A stretch of 64,000 nt of DNA from Diplolepis rosae (lineage: Eukaryota; Arthropoda; Insecta; Hymenoptera; Diplolepididae): positions 6,076,001-6,140,000 of the forward strand of contig JAPYXD010000727.1 of NCBI GenBank assembly GCA_030998225.1, given 5' to 3'. The position numbers and the translations under genes were made by a program. The notes beneath the pieces were generated by a model. That model was given only the letters and a program-made list of their open reading frames with translations, did no database searches and was not told the origin of the DNA. This document shows positions 1 to 10,639 of the stretch, in pieces. Numbering within the stretch: the first letter of the stretch is position 1; every line of letters begins with the position of its first letter.

Positions 1-208
1 GGCGTTGCTGCGTTCAATGCAAAAACCTCATTGTATTTTAAATTTATTCACAATTTTTTCTCTTTTATGAAAAAGGATTAAATTTCAGAGAAAGGATACA
101 TTAGATCTGAGATTTTTAATGAAAAAAGAAAACAGTTGCTTATTAAGTATTTTACTAGATGGATCGATTAAAGTTCAGAATTTTTAATAAAAACTTTTAA
201 ATTTCAGT

Positions 209-574
209 TAGAAAAAAGATGTGATTGAATGAAAGAAAATTATTTGTTTGAAAGACTTTCTTTGATTAATAAAAATGATTTGTTTGAATTAAATAAAATT
301 TTTTTGATTCAAAGAAAGTATCTTTGAACCAAATAAAAATTTGTTCAAATGAAATAAATGTCTGCCTTAAATGAAACAAATTATATGTATGCAATTATTT
401 TTTTGTTTTGAAGAAAAATTTATTTGATTCAAACAAATATTTATTTTCCTTAATTATATATTTTTTTTAATCAAACAAATATCATTTAATTCAAACAAAT
501 CTTTTATTTAAACAAAAAAAAGACTTTCAAACATATTATTTTCTCTCAGTCAATCAAATCTTTTTTCTGAGTGT
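209..574. repeat. Palindromic AT-rich element (family Q), TTTGATTCAAA-rich
   Basis: The outer ends are inverted copies of each other: GAAAAAAGATGTGATTGAAT on the left, and its complement running into CTGAGTG on the right. The interior is made of repeated self-complementary TTTGAATCAAA-type blocks. A second copy lies at 60186-60568. No coding potential. The length and inverted ends suit a nonautonomous DNA transposon. Ends are approximate and the superfamily is unresolved. Confidence 0.5.
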
Positions 575-722
575 TATTTGCAGCAAAATACTAAACTTAA
601 GAAGCACTATATAATTTTTAGAAATTTTACTGTTTTGACTTCGAAAAATTTCTTGTCCACAAGAAAAATTATCATTACAGATAAACTTTCTTTAAAAAAT
701 TTTCCAATTTATTTCTAAAATA

Positions 723-1603
723 CACTGTTAGAAATTTCTACCGTAATTCAATTATTTTTTAGTATAATTAAGAAGCAATTTCTTAATTTTCACTTACAAA
801 GTGCTGAATATTCTGATAATTGTGTCTGGAAATTCTGAAACTTCTAAAAGGAATTTTATGATAAATTTCATAAAAATTCTGTTAGAAATTTCTGTATTAA
901 ACTTCCATTATATGTAACGGAAGTTTCTTTCAGTAACGTATATTAAATTTAAAATACTTTCATCTTCAAAAATAGAAAATTTTATTTGAATTTTAATACA
1001 TAGAAAAAATTAGTTCAGTGAAGTTTATAGAACTGTTCAGGAGTTGGAGATACAGGAATTTACGGAACAAAGTTCTGGAAAGTTTACAGAACTTTTCAGA
1101 ATAAAATGTGAAACATTCAGAAACATTATTCAATGTTCTGCATTTTATTCTGAACAGTTCTGTACATTTTCCAGAATTTTGTTCCGTAAATGCCTGTATC
1201 TCCAACTCCTGAACAGTTCTATAAACTATATTGAACTAATTTTTTCCATGTACACATATGTGTGTATATTTTAATAATGTTTGGTTATTTTGATATATTT
1301 TGAATGAAAAGTTATTAAATTTAATATGAATTTTTTATAATATACAAGTTTATTAATTTTAATTTACCACTTGTATGTATATTAAAATCTTTTAAAATTA
1401 ATAAGATTTTTAACAGTGCAGTTTGCTAGTCTTAAGATAATTTTTATGAAAATTTAGTTAAATTTTGTAATACTAAGAAAAATTTCAGTAAATTCAGTAC
1501 ATTTCTCGGAATTTTAAGATACCTTTACTCAAAAACATCGATGTCGTTAAACTGTGTGCAGACGTCAAAAATTTTTGTAAATTTCCGAAAATTTTTGACA
1601 GTG
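723..1603. mobile_element. Tc1/mariner-type MITE (family F), copy 1
   Basis: It begins TA-CACTGTTAGAAATTTC and ends with the inverted form (…AAATTTTTGACAGTG). Sister copies lie at 17066-18629, 23988-24677 and 35628-36121, most with TA or near-TA at the edges. CAC/CAGTG termini with a TA duplication are typical of Tc1/mariner-derived nonautonomous elements. No transposase frame is present. The middle holds a large palindrome (1001-1249). Confidence 0.6.
1001..1249. repeat. Long near-perfect palindrome (arms about 115 bp)
   Basis: The left arm (about 1001-1119) is the inverted counterpart of the right arm (about 1135-1249), e.g. GTTCAGGAGTTGGAGATACA against TGTATCTCCAACTCCTGAAC. A transcript would fold into a long hairpin. 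Open frames seen on both strands here are by-products of the symmetry and are not genes. Confidence 0.85.
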
Positions 1604-2780
1604 AAGTTTCTCCATTGTCTGCTGAATATTGCGTACAAAATTAAATAATTCTCTCAATTTCTTCCCGGAAGTGAAAATTAAAGCCTTTCGAGAAACACGT
1701 GAATTAACAAAAAGTTTCGTTAGTTTTAATGAACATCTAATTGCAGCCTTAGCTGAATCACTAACAAAATTTTGATGCACATTATGATATTGCAATTTTT
1801 GTATAATTTAAACTCCTTTCAAATCTTTCAATTTTGAAAACCTAAAATAAAAACGAAATTAGAGTTTTAGAAATTCGATAAATTACCTAAGTGCATTCTT
1901 CCTATTGATTTATCCAAAAGTGGCTTGATTCGCCCAAATTATTGTAGAAAATTAACCAAATTGACTTAAAGAAACGATTTCCCGAATGAATTCAGTAAAT
2001 AACGTCACATAGTGAGAATTTGTTTGCAGCAAAATACTGAACTTTAGAAACACTATATATTTTTCTCAAATGCAACAAAATTCAATAATTCTCTCAATTT
2101 CTTCCAGAGAGTGAATATTAAAGCCTTTTAAGAAAAGCCTGAATTAAAAAAAGCTTCGTCAGTTTTACTGAACATCTAAATGAAGCCCTAGTTGAATCAC
2201 AATCAAAACATTCATGGCATTCAAACAAACATTTTTTTAGTATGCTGGCTTTTCTGAAACTTTCGGTCGGTCTACTCTCAATTTACATAAAAAATTCTCT
2301 ACCATGTATATTGTAAATAAATAGGAACACAGAAGCGAAGAATATTGATCTATACAATCTAAACATTTTTTTTGAAACTTCACATAAAGTATTGGAAGTA
2401 ATTAACCAATATATGTTTTGAAATTTTTATATAAATCATGTAGGAAATATTCAATGACATGCCGATTATTTCGTGTCTGACTTCGGAAAATTCTAAGACT
2501 ACACTTGAAAAATTTCAATAGTAAAAAAAAAATCCAATAGGGATTCGAATATTTCTTGTAAATTATTGAAATAATTCGATAGAAGATTATTTTTTCAATT
2601 TATTATTGAAAAATTCCATCACCTATGTATTGGAAAATCACGATTTTTTTTACAGTGTACACTTTAACATAAATGTTTATTTTTTTCAAATTCATCAATA
2701 ATTTTATATTTATTCCTATGGCATAAAAATGTACATACCTAACATTCCTAAAACTTTTTCCAGAATTAAAATTCTCCGTT
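1604..2780. repeat. AT-rich stretch with spaced direct repeats
   Basis: No gene seen. A block at about 1638-1765 (AATAATTCTCTCAATTTCTT …) recurs directly at about 2085-2207. The block GCAGCAAAATACTAAACTT at 581-599 recurs at about 2026-2044 as GCAGCAAAATACTGAACTT. These spaced direct repeats suggest an old segmental duplication or two copies of one element. Confidence 0.6.
1775..1995. repeat. Dispersed repeat R, copy 1
   Basis: Shares a run of similar sequence with 3605-3765 and 4098-4320: an ATTATGATAT start, then GAAATTAGAGTTTTAGAAATTCG-like blocks, and AACGATTTCCCGAAT at the end. All three are in the same orientation. No open frame or terminal inverted repeats were recognised. Confidence 0.6.
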
Positions 2781-3560
2781 TTATTAAAATTTTTTTAAAG
2801 ATTCGATTTCCGGATCGGTGCTTTTGTTGAAAACCATGTTCTGCAGTTGACGGACGATCTAAGAGGCAAGATGATAAGGCGAGTTTGCCGATTCACAAAG
2901 TGTTTTTGGTCCGTAAAATTACGTCTCGGTGCGGGAAAAGCATCGCGACGTAAGCGACTTGTCGCGTGAATGGACCTTTTGCATTGCGATGTTTAATATG
3001 CGCTTTTGACAAGGTTCGACGGGACGTATTTAGTCTGCACCCCGTTCTCGAATCTCTCCCTTGAAAAGTGCTTAATGCAGCAAGGCGACCTCGCTTATAT
3101 GCGCTCATGCGTTTGTGCGTTTATGCCTCAATTCACAGTTCGTCGAGGGTACCGAACACGATTTGCTCACACAACTTTGCGTAAAACGTGCAATGTGCGA
3201 GTGAATGTGCGTAGGAACGTAGACTTTGTAGATGCAGTGTAAGCTCGTGCTTGTTGCTCCAAAACCACGCCCAGTCGACCGCGCGTGTTAATTCCGCTCG
3301 CATAAATTCCCGGATTAAGAGCATACGTTATACTTAGGGAAATGTGAGTTTCGTGTATTTTTTATTTTTCCCCTCCCGCGCACTTACTTCCACCCTTAGC
3401 CTCATTCTTCTTTTTATATACGCGTGTTTATGTACTATATATTGCAAGAACCGCCAGGATTAGCCAAGACAGCGTCGAGCTGCATAATACTCTGAGAGAT
3501 TTTCAAGACCTCAAACCACGTCGTAATTAATGTCTTTATATAGAAAGATAAGTTGTACTT
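2780..3560. other. Repeat-poor island, no gene supported
   Basis: Richer in CpG than its flanks (many CGACG and GCGCG words around 2820-3310). Overlapping short frames occur on both strands between 2893 and 3324, but none has recognisable motifs, and they overlap antisense to each other. May be unique intronic or regulatory DNA. Confidence 0.35.
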
Positions 3561-3604
3561 TAAGGGAAAACTGTATCAAGTTCTTTAACGCTAAACAGAT
3601 TAGG

Positions 3605-3765
3605 TTGATATAAAAATTTACACCCTTTGAGTTTGTAAACTTTATAGAAACACGAAATTAGAGTCTTAGAAATTCGATAAACCCAAGTACATTTTTCCTA
3701 TTAATTTACCCAAAAATGTCTTGACTCATACAAATTGTTGTAGAAAATTGACCAAAATTATGGAA
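3605..3765. repeat. Dispersed repeat R, copy 2
   Basis: Same order of words as copy 1: TTTGTAAACTTTATAGAAAC, AGAGTCTTAGAAATTCGATA, then TTGTAGAAAATTGACC. Its right edge runs into the family O-like MITE end near 3770. Confidence 0.55.
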
Positions 3766-3769
3766 CAAA

Positions 3770-3893
3770 ACTTTTTTTGTGTAACCAAAATTTGATTGAT
3801 ATAACAAAATGTTTTGTTGGAACAACAAAAGAATTTAGTTGCATAAATACGAACAAAATATTTTTGTTTATTCGACAAAACTGTTTTCTCAGT
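3770..3893. repeat. Remnant of TA-flanked MITE (family O)
   Basis: The right end CTGTTTTCTCAGTG-TA matches the right end of the complete family O copy at 58481-58728. The interior has the same AACAAAA/TTTTGTT self-complementary texture. The left terminus is not identifiable. Confidence 0.45.
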
Positions 3894-4097
3894 GTAGGTT
3901 CCTTTGCAGAGGACAGATAATGAAGTTACAAAAATTCGATTTTTTGCTGAGAGGCTCAAAAGACTGTGATGCGAAACAAAGAAGATTTTTTTGAAAAAAT
4001 AATTGCGAAAAAGGAGAAATCACATAAAGAAAGAAATGAAATTAGAAATATTAATAATAATTTTAAAATTATCTGTTGCTCTTATTTTTATTCTGAT

Positions 4098-4320
4098 GCA
4101 AATTATGATATCATACTTTTTGTATAATTTAAACTTCTTACAAACCCTGTGAGTTTGTAAATTTTATAGAAATACGAAATTAGTCTTAAGAATTTCACAA
4201 CTTTTCGAAGTATGTTACATTCTGGCTATTAATTTACCCAAAAGTTGCTTGACTCACCCAAATTGTTTTAGGAAACTAACTAAATGTAGCTAAAGAAACG
4301 ATTTCCCGAATCGATTAAGA
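4098..4320. repeat. Dispersed repeat R, copy 3
   Basis: Begins GATGCAAATTATGATATCAT and ends AAAGAAACGATTTCCCGAAT, matching both ends of copy 1 (1775-1995). It is the clearest guide to the extent of this repeat. Confidence 0.6.
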
Positions 4321-4920
4321 ATTCTCCGTCGATTCCCGATTTTACCGGTCTTTCTGATATTCTAGGATATTTCCTGGTTTCCCTGAGCGAAAACGAATTT
4401 AACGGGATTGAAGATATTCTTGCCACGCGAGTGAACATAAGATGCATTTGATTTTGATCAAGAGTTACGATGACGAAATTAAATAACTCGAACAGGCCAA
4501 TCTTATCGACTATGGCGTGCCAGTGACGTCGATAAAGTCATCGTCAGGGGTAAAAATCGGGTAGTGACTCTCCATTTCTTCTTGATTCTTCTTTCGCAAT
4601 ATCCTTTGGTACCAAGGGGGCGCGCCTCATAATAATCCGAATTGCCCTAGTTCGAAAAGCCACTCGACGAAATGTCACGACTGAACGAACTAACGAGAAC
4701 GCTGAAATCGATTTGCAACGCGGATAAGAAGAGGGTACGAGCCAAAGGGGAGAGAATTGCATAGGTGGAAGCGAAACGCACGTAATGACCTGTTACTAAC
4801 ATTTCCCAACAAATTATTCATTTCATCCCACGAGGAATCATTTAATATTTCAGTCAGGCGTGTATCGACACGCAAATTAGTGTAATGATGGTATACTTTG
4901 CATCGTCAATTTTTAATATT
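4320..4920. other. Repeat-poor island, no gene supported
   Basis: Unique-looking sequence of moderate GC. Short minus-strand frames at 4544-4762 and 4690-4875 overlap in different phases and have no recognisable domain. Nothing functional can be assigned. Confidence 0.3.
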
Positions 4921-4999
4921 AAAGACGAAAATCGGGTCTCTGAAAAAAAGTTTTCCTACGATTTGAGACTTGAAATTATATAACATTATTTTTTTTTTA

Positions 5000-5790
5000 A
5001 ATTTATAGTTTACGGAAAACAATACTTTTAACAATGATTTTTAAAATAAAATTGCTCCTTATTATTGCATTTTACCAATTGTTTTTCAAATTGTTGGATT
5101 ATCATAAATTAGTGGGTTATTTTGGGAAAAGTATTTTCTACAGCTCTACTGTTTCCAATTCTGAAAACAAGTAAAAGAATTTTCAAATACAGCTATTTTT
5201 GAAAAATGTTTCTTATTAAAATTCTTTTAACAATTCAGCTACTGAAAACTTAACTTCTGAAATTGAAAACAGTAGAGTTGGAGAGAACATTTCCCCCGGA
5301 AAAATAAATCATGATTTATGAAAATCCAATCACTTTTTAAAAATTGGTATAAGAAGCGATAGTAAGGAAAAGTTATATTACAAAAAAAATTATTAAAAAA
5401 AATAACGTTTATTTTGCAAGACATAACTGATAATATTAAAAAATGAATTCGAGCCCGTATCACTACAAACTCAAATTCCCCTCAACGTCCAAACAAAAAT
5501 ATAATTCAAAATTTCAAGAATTTGAAATCGTTCAAAGCCTTAAAATACAAAAAACACAACCAAATTTGGACAAAAAATTATTTTTTTAAATAAACAATTA
5601 TGAGAAAACCAACAAAAAAGGAAGAAAGAAAAAAGTAGGCAACCTTTCAAAACCCCTTCCTTCTTTTTCTTTCTTTCAAATTTAAAGAATTTGAAATATT
5701 ACAATCTTAAAATCACAGAAAAACGTTTTTTTCCAGAGACCTAATTTTCGGCACAAAAACTACCTCAAAGTCTGACTTGCATTTTATAAT
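5000..5790. repeat. Decayed copy of the TTAA foldback family (KP)
   Basis: Words typical of the KP family are present but diverged: CTACTGTTTCCAATT with its inverted partner near 5270, ATAAATCATGATTTATG, GGTATAAGAAGCGATA, and a terminal ACTACCTCAAA near 5770. Both arms are degraded, so ends and target site cannot be read. Confidence 0.45.
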
Positions 5791-5875
5791 TTCGTTTTTG
5801 AATTAATTTTTTCGAAAATAGTATAAACAATAGGTTAAAAACTTACGACTTGAGAATACTGACAAACAAGAATAA

Positions 5876-5925
5876 GATGAATTGGTTGGGATGCTTACCT
5901 GAAACAAAAAAGAATTCATTTAATT
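5876..5925 (-). promoter_or_regulatory. Putative recursive splice (ratchet) site
   Basis: Read on the minus strand: a CTAAT branch-like word, then TTCTTTTTTGTTTCAG directly followed by GTAAGCATCCC. The junction falls between 5899 and 5898. A strong 3' splice site abutting a strong 5' splice site with no exon between is the signature of ratchet points that split very long introns in insects. The 16 bases TTTCAGGTAAGCATCC recur at the second site near 39563. Activity is inferred, not shown. Confidence 0.6.
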
Positions 5926-5929
5926 AGTA

Positions 5930-6680
5930 TCATTCTTCCACAATAATCTGTCATGTCAGACTATCAAGAAAATAGGAAAGGGCTAGACAATATAAAGTAT
6001 AAGATATAGAAAAGAAGTAGAAGGTGGATTGTCAAGACGTCCAATAACTCACCTCGTTACTAGAAACTATTTTCCCAGTGTGGACCATCTCAGGAAGGGT
6101 CCATCCTTTTGGGGATATCAAAATCTGACATTCATACCTCGAATCGAATCGACAGACGAATCGAAGTTAGAAGTTCATGGCAGCGTCAGCCTTTGTAATT
6201 TCGCGTGACATGACACCTTTGAGAAAGGTGTAACTAAGGCACGTGCGAAGAAACTGCCGAGCTGTGAATGAAATATCACAGATCGAAAGGAACTTGGAAG
6301 CTTCTTAACGAGGGTTGTTTGAGTCATCCCCTAGATTTAAAAGAGTAGGTTAGGTTCCCTTGTATCGAGAGGAGACCCTTTGGACACAACCCTCCTGACA
6401 TACGATACTAGATCTAGATACCGGAAGAAGAGTGTTGAGAGGAAAAAGGGGACAAAGAGAAGTGGCCAGACTTGACTACTTCCGATCTTTAATTGAGCAC
6501 CACTCTCTGTCTTCGCCAGATGATGAACTTGCTTTTGATGCTGTCTGCTTCGCGCAATAGACCCTCGCGAATCTTTTGATCGACCCCTTTTGGAACTTGA
6601 GAAACTTGTGGGAGAGTTACTCGATTCTTGATAAGACACGCAATTTTCAAGGAGAAATAAAGATCCAGAACAGGTGATCC
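5930..6680. other. Repeat-poor island with a doubtful minus-strand frame
   Basis: A 100-codon frame on the minus strand (6639-6337) is serine- and arginine-rich at its start and hydrophobic later. It opens with GTG, not ATG, has no recognised domain and no convincing splice borders. Probably noncoding DNA downstream of the ratchet site. Confidence 0.3.
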
Positions 6681-6904
6681 AATTACATAAAAACCAATTG
6701 TTTTTACTAGAGCTAATTTAACATTCTAAAGTGACTTTTAAAAATTCTCGATAATTAAGGTAGTTTTCGTAATTTTTAAATTTTTTCATTAAAAAGAGTG
6801 TCTTTCCTTACATATGACACGGCTGATGATATAATTTCCAGTCTTGAAATCATAGAAAAACTTATTTTTCCAGAGACTGATTTTTGGCTCGATAACTACC
6901 TTAA

Positions 6905-7514
6905 GAATAGTAATATTATTATTGAAGGGCTATTTTGAAAAAGAAAAGATTATTTTACAAGAAAAAAATTTGAAACACGGAAAAATGATTTTATTAATAA
7001 ATTTTATTTTTGACCCAACTTTTTTTCTTATCGCTTCTTACCAAATTTTAAAAAATTATGCGATTCTAATAAATCATGAATCATTTTTTCAGAGAAAATA
7101 TTTCCCACAACTTCACCGTTTCTGATTTTTAAAAATAAATTCTTTAATGGCTGAAACCATTAAAAAAAACATTTTCCAAAACGAAATTTTTATAAACAAA
7201 TTGCTGAATTGGATAATAATTTATTCATTTTCGAAAATTGGAAATGGTTAAGTTGTAGGGAATCCTTTTTCTTGAAAAAGTGATTTGTAATTTATTAAAA
7301 TCGCATAATTTTTTAAAATTTGGTAAGAAGCGATAAGAAAAAAGGTTGGGGAAAAATAAAATTTATTAATAAAATTATTTTTCTGTATTTCAAATTTGTT
7401 TCATGGAAACCAATCTTTTCTTTTCGAAAATAGCCCTTCAATAATAATATTGCTATTCTTGAAAGCAAAATTACCTATTTTTGCCTGAGGTCTAATTTTC
7501 GTGGATCAACTACC
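6905..7514. mobile_element. TTAA foldback element (family KP), left end truncated
   Basis: Two long inverted arms meet near 7170. The right arm ends …CTAATTTTCGTGGATCAACTACC followed by TTAA (7515-7518). The left arm starts only at AGAATAGTAATATTATTATT, so the outermost roughly 50 bp are missing. Foldback form, TTAA flanks and GG termini suggest a Kolobok- or piggyBac-type nonautonomous element. No protein frame. Confidence 0.7.
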
Positions 7515-7604
7515 TTAAAATGGTAGGTTGTATTGACCCTTGATTAAATTTATAATATTTGGTACGTTTGCATTGGCTTTGGGGTCCATAAATGAAGAAG
7601 TCTA

Positions 7605-7650
7605 TTCAATCAGATGTTTCGGTTCTGAACGGACCCCTCATCAGTGATAT
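7605..7650 (-). ncRNA. Hammerhead ribozyme motif, degenerate
   Basis: On the minus strand CTGATGA (7644-7638) is followed by a short stem-loop and GAAAC (7620-7616). Stem I can form from ATCA before the core and TGAT after it. Stem III has lost the ACGT palindrome (now ACAT) and stem II is only 2-3 pairs, so activity is doubtful. Confidence 0.5.
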
Positions 7651-7928
7651 TTATTAAAATCTAGAAAATACAAAAAAGATGGTGTCGCTAATTTCACATA
7701 TTTTTTGTGGAATAACTAGAGTACTTGACATATGATACAAAAAGGCATACTTGAAGTGTTAAATTAAATTTGTAATTGAAAATGGAAGGTTTGGTTTTCG
7801 ATCAGGACAAGAGTTGTTAACTTTGATCTTCCCTATTAAAACACTTTACATAGATGTGCTACATTTCTTAGAATAGTTTGCAGGGATTCCTTGAAAAACT
7901 AAAAAATTATATACTTAAGTTTGAACCC

Positions 7929-8330
7929 AAATAAATTCTTTGGTGCGAAGCTGTAGGTGAATAGCTTGATCTAGACCATTAAGGCTATTTTTTAAAACTA
8001 TTTTTTCTGAAAACTATTTTAAAACTATTTATAAAAACTTATTTACTTTTTTGAATGTCTTATCCATAACGATATCTACAAATAAATTCTTTCGTGAGAG
8101 GTTGAATGGAATGAGTTTAATTTAGAACATTAATGCTATTTTGAACTATTTTGACTGAACAAACAATTTTTGAACTATTTCTAAAAAATTATTTATATTT
8201 TTGAATGTCTTATCCATGACTATCCACAACAAATTCTTTGGTACGAAGCTGAATTGAAAAAGTTTGGTTAAGGCTATTAGGGCTTTGTTTGAACTATTTT
8301 ACCTAAAACTATTTTATTGATGAATCCTAA
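7929..8330. repeat. Minisatellite, about 150-bp unit, 2.7 copies
   Basis: Units start near 7929, 8081 and 8228 with AATAAATTCTTTGGTGCGAA-like sequence, and each full unit closes with GAATGTCTTATCCAT. Lies wholly inside the Penelope-like insertion. Confidence 0.75.
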
Positions 8331-8379
8331 AGCCAATGGAAACGTAACAATTATTATAAATTCTCGATAATATTTATAA

Positions 8380-9335
8380 AATACAAATTAAAACTGAAAC
8401 AACTCAATAAAGCTTCTTGAAGTCGCGAATAAATATTTTCTCTGAATACTAGCGTTGTTTTTTCCCAACGATATTTACCAGAAGAGTTTTCATCGCTTCT
8501 ATAAATATTTTTTCATCTGATCCTTTCAAGATGAAATCTCCCGTACTAACATTAACCAACCGCACTCTCTTAAATTATCAAAAGCTTTAGATTCAAAGGA
8601 ATTAAAAAACACTAGTCTCTATCTCATTTCCACAATTGAGGGTCTGATACTCAGAGTTAGAAAACAGATAAGGATGGACTCAAAAAGAGAAAAGGAGGAG
8701 ATAAATCAGTGGACAGAGAAGACGAAGGGGTTGCATTCAGTTTGACGCTGAGAAAGCAGCGTCAAGGTTCTCCGCATTTTCCTCTTAATGAAGTGCCCTC
8801 TATATTCAGACTCAAACTCACAGGGATGGAAGGTACACTGTACTGGGAAAGGTGGTTAAATCTAGGTAGGTAGGTATACCTAAGTATCTAGAATGTAGAT
8901 TGGAGGTAGTATCAACGCGCAGAATCAGGACTTAAAGCACCGACAACAAGAGCAAGGCGCGATGTTTCGAGCGTTCCGACGCTGGTAGAGTAACCCCAAG
9001 TAACGAGGCGTCCAATTATCGGCTCGTCGGGACGCCTCACCCTCCCGCCCCCATCCCACCTGCTCTCATCCACATTCACCTTCTTTTTTCCTTTTTTTCG
9101 TATCCACGTGTCGATTCAAGTTCACTTTCCTCCATCCATCCTATCCTATTTTTATTTTATTTACTATAGCGTTTTCCTTTTTATATCCTTTACTTCCAAT
9201 TCGTGTTCTGTATCAGTAAATTGATACTAAACATTTTTAATCATTTCGGAATACAGAAGATTTATTTTCTTTTTAAATGACGACGTTTTGATGACATTGT
9301 ATCATCTTCTTCAGATAGAACAAAATTTGTTTCAG
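8380..9335. other. Repeat-poor island, no gene supported
   Basis: Includes a C-rich tract near 9040-9065 (cccgcccccatcccacc), a pyrimidine-rich tract to 9190, and a short TAGGTAGGTAGGT run near 8866. No coding frame with recognisable features. Confidence 0.35.
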
Positions 9336-9409
9336 TAATTACTCTATAATAAGTATAAAGATTGTGGTAAAATTATTAATATAATGAATACAAAATTATC
9401 AATAATATT

Positions 9410-9493
9410 CGAAAGACCGGGGCTCGAATCTCGGCAAAGTCGAAAGCGTCTCTTTTTCCAGAGTAAGATTTTAAATTCTTTAAATTTGAATGC
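9410..9493 (+). repeat. tRNA-like SINE remnant
   Basis: Contains GGGGCTCGAATCTC, a T-arm or B-box-like sequence, followed by GCAAAGTCGAAAGCG and a T-rich tail. Closely matches 37745-37805. The other arm of the surrounding palindrome lacks these roughly 83 bp, so it is an insertion. No A box is retained. Confidence 0.5.
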
Positions 9494-9508
9494 ATCTAAA
9501 TACCTGTA

Positions 9509-9743
9509 CTCTCTACATCTGGATCAGTCATATTTTCACTGCTCGAATCAGTGACTTGCCTTTTCACTGATATATTAGCGAAAAAATATTTTTCACTGCT
9601 TAACCAGTTAATTTTCACCAATTGAATAAGTGAAAAAATATGTTTCACTGTTAGATTACTTAATTTTCACTGAAGTAATCATTGAAGAATCAGTCACATT
9701 TCACTGACAATCAATAGATATTGACTGATTCAGATTCAGAGAG
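9509..9743. mobile_element. TA-flanked MITE (CTCTCTAAATC family), copy 1
   Basis: Inverted ends CTCTCTACATCTGGATCAGT and ACTGATTCAGATTCAGAGAG, with TA on both sides (9507-9508, 9744-9745). The opposite palindrome arm keeps the empty site with a single TA, proving a TA target duplication. Interior is rich in CAGTGAAA/TTTCACTG blocks. Probably a Tc1/mariner derivative. Other copies: 21467, 28414, 34678, 38022. Confidence 0.8.
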
Positions 9744-9840
9744 TAGTCGTAATATCCTTCAAGATTTGCACATAACATCACAAGTAATTATTTGTAGATT
9801 TTCGACATATTTTAGTCAAAATGAAAATCAAATTTTGGTC

Positions 9841-9860
9841 AATATATATATATATATATA
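9841..9860. repeat. AT dinucleotide run
   Basis: About nine AT units at the centre of the palindromic element. Confidence 0.9.
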
Positions 9861-10149
9861 ATTTATGGACCAAAATTTGATTTTTATTTTGACTAAAATA
9901 TGACAAAAATTTACAAATAATTAGTTGTGATTTTTTGTGCAAATGTTGAAGGATATTATAACTACAAGTATTTAGATATATTATTGATAATTTTGTGTTT
10001 ATTATCTGAATAATTTTACCATAATCTTTATAATTAATAATATAGTGATAGTGACTAATAATTAGTACCAATAAATTCCCTCGGAACATTAGAAATAAGA
10101 ATTCTAAGAGTAGAAAATGTAGTATTATTGGAATATCACAAGTACAGTA

Positions 10150-10600
10150 AACAAGCATAATCTACACGAGTTATAATTCTAAAGATAATCAAGAAGCCTT
10201 TGCTCGACAAAGGTAGGCAATTAGAGAACGATTGCGAAGCGATGCAGGTGGCTGTTAATTGGGTTCTAATTACCGCGATAAATCCCACGATTTTTTCGGC
10301 CTCGATGCTCCCAAACCTGGCTGACTGCAGTTTCAAAATCTATTGTTTTAATGATACTTCTATTCACAAGTGGATCATCAGAAGTAACATCTTCCGTCAA
10401 CCAAAAAATTCATTAAGGCCATTGATGAACTAGATCAGGTGACCAAATTCCCGTAAAAGTTTGTGTACGATAAATTTTTTATTTTACAAAATATCTTCCT
10501 GCAAATTTGGAAAATACAACAGAAAACGACGATGAAAGGTCTGTCAACCTCGTTTGAGTCATGATTTTGCAGAAAAATTTACACTTAACTTTAATTGTCG
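10150..10600. other. Short unique segment
   Basis: Overlapping frames on opposite strands near 10136-10433 show no recognisable motif. Nothing supported. Confidence 0.3.
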
Positions 10601-10639
10601 ATAAGTTTTTGAATTTTTTTCGAATTTTTTAATAAAGAG

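Larger units (their letters stand above)
7561..8366 (-). mobile_element. Penelope-like nonautonomous insertion with hammerhead motif
   Basis: Flanked by a 9-bp target duplication ATAATATTT (7552-7560 and 8367-8375). Its ends are inverted: CATTGGCTTTGGGGTCC on the left and the complement of CCTAAAGCCAATG on the right. The TTGGCTTTAGGGTCC block is shared with the insertions at 15418 and 31295. The interior holds a hammerhead core and a 150-bp minisatellite. Inverted LTR-like ends with hammerheads and variable target duplications are known for Penelope-like elements. No reverse transcriptase or GIY-YIG frame was seen. Confidence 0.6.
9345..10065. mobile_element. Large palindromic element interrupted by a SINE scrap and a MITE
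   Basis: The right arm (about 9861-10060) is the inverted counterpart of the left arm, for example GTCAAAATGAAAATCAAATT against its complement, and ATAAAGATTGTGGTAAAATT against AATTTTACCATAATCTTTAT. The left arm is longer because it holds two insertions (9410-9493, 9509-9743) absent from the right arm. The centre is an AT dinucleotide run. A minus-strand frame at 9778-10158 follows from the symmetry and is not a gene. Confidence 0.75.

Noticed and set aside
993..1274. Antisense pair of look-alike 70-76 codon frames
   Set aside because: The two strands encode similar peptides because the DNA is a palindrome.
6337..6639. Serine/arginine-rich 100-codon minus frame as an exon near the ratchet site
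   Set aside because: Starts with GTG, has no acceptor or donor of quality, and no recognised domain.
9778..10158. 126-codon minus frame rich in I, L and Y
   Set aside because: Spans the palindrome centre and AT dinucleotide run. Composition reflects AT-rich repeat DNA.
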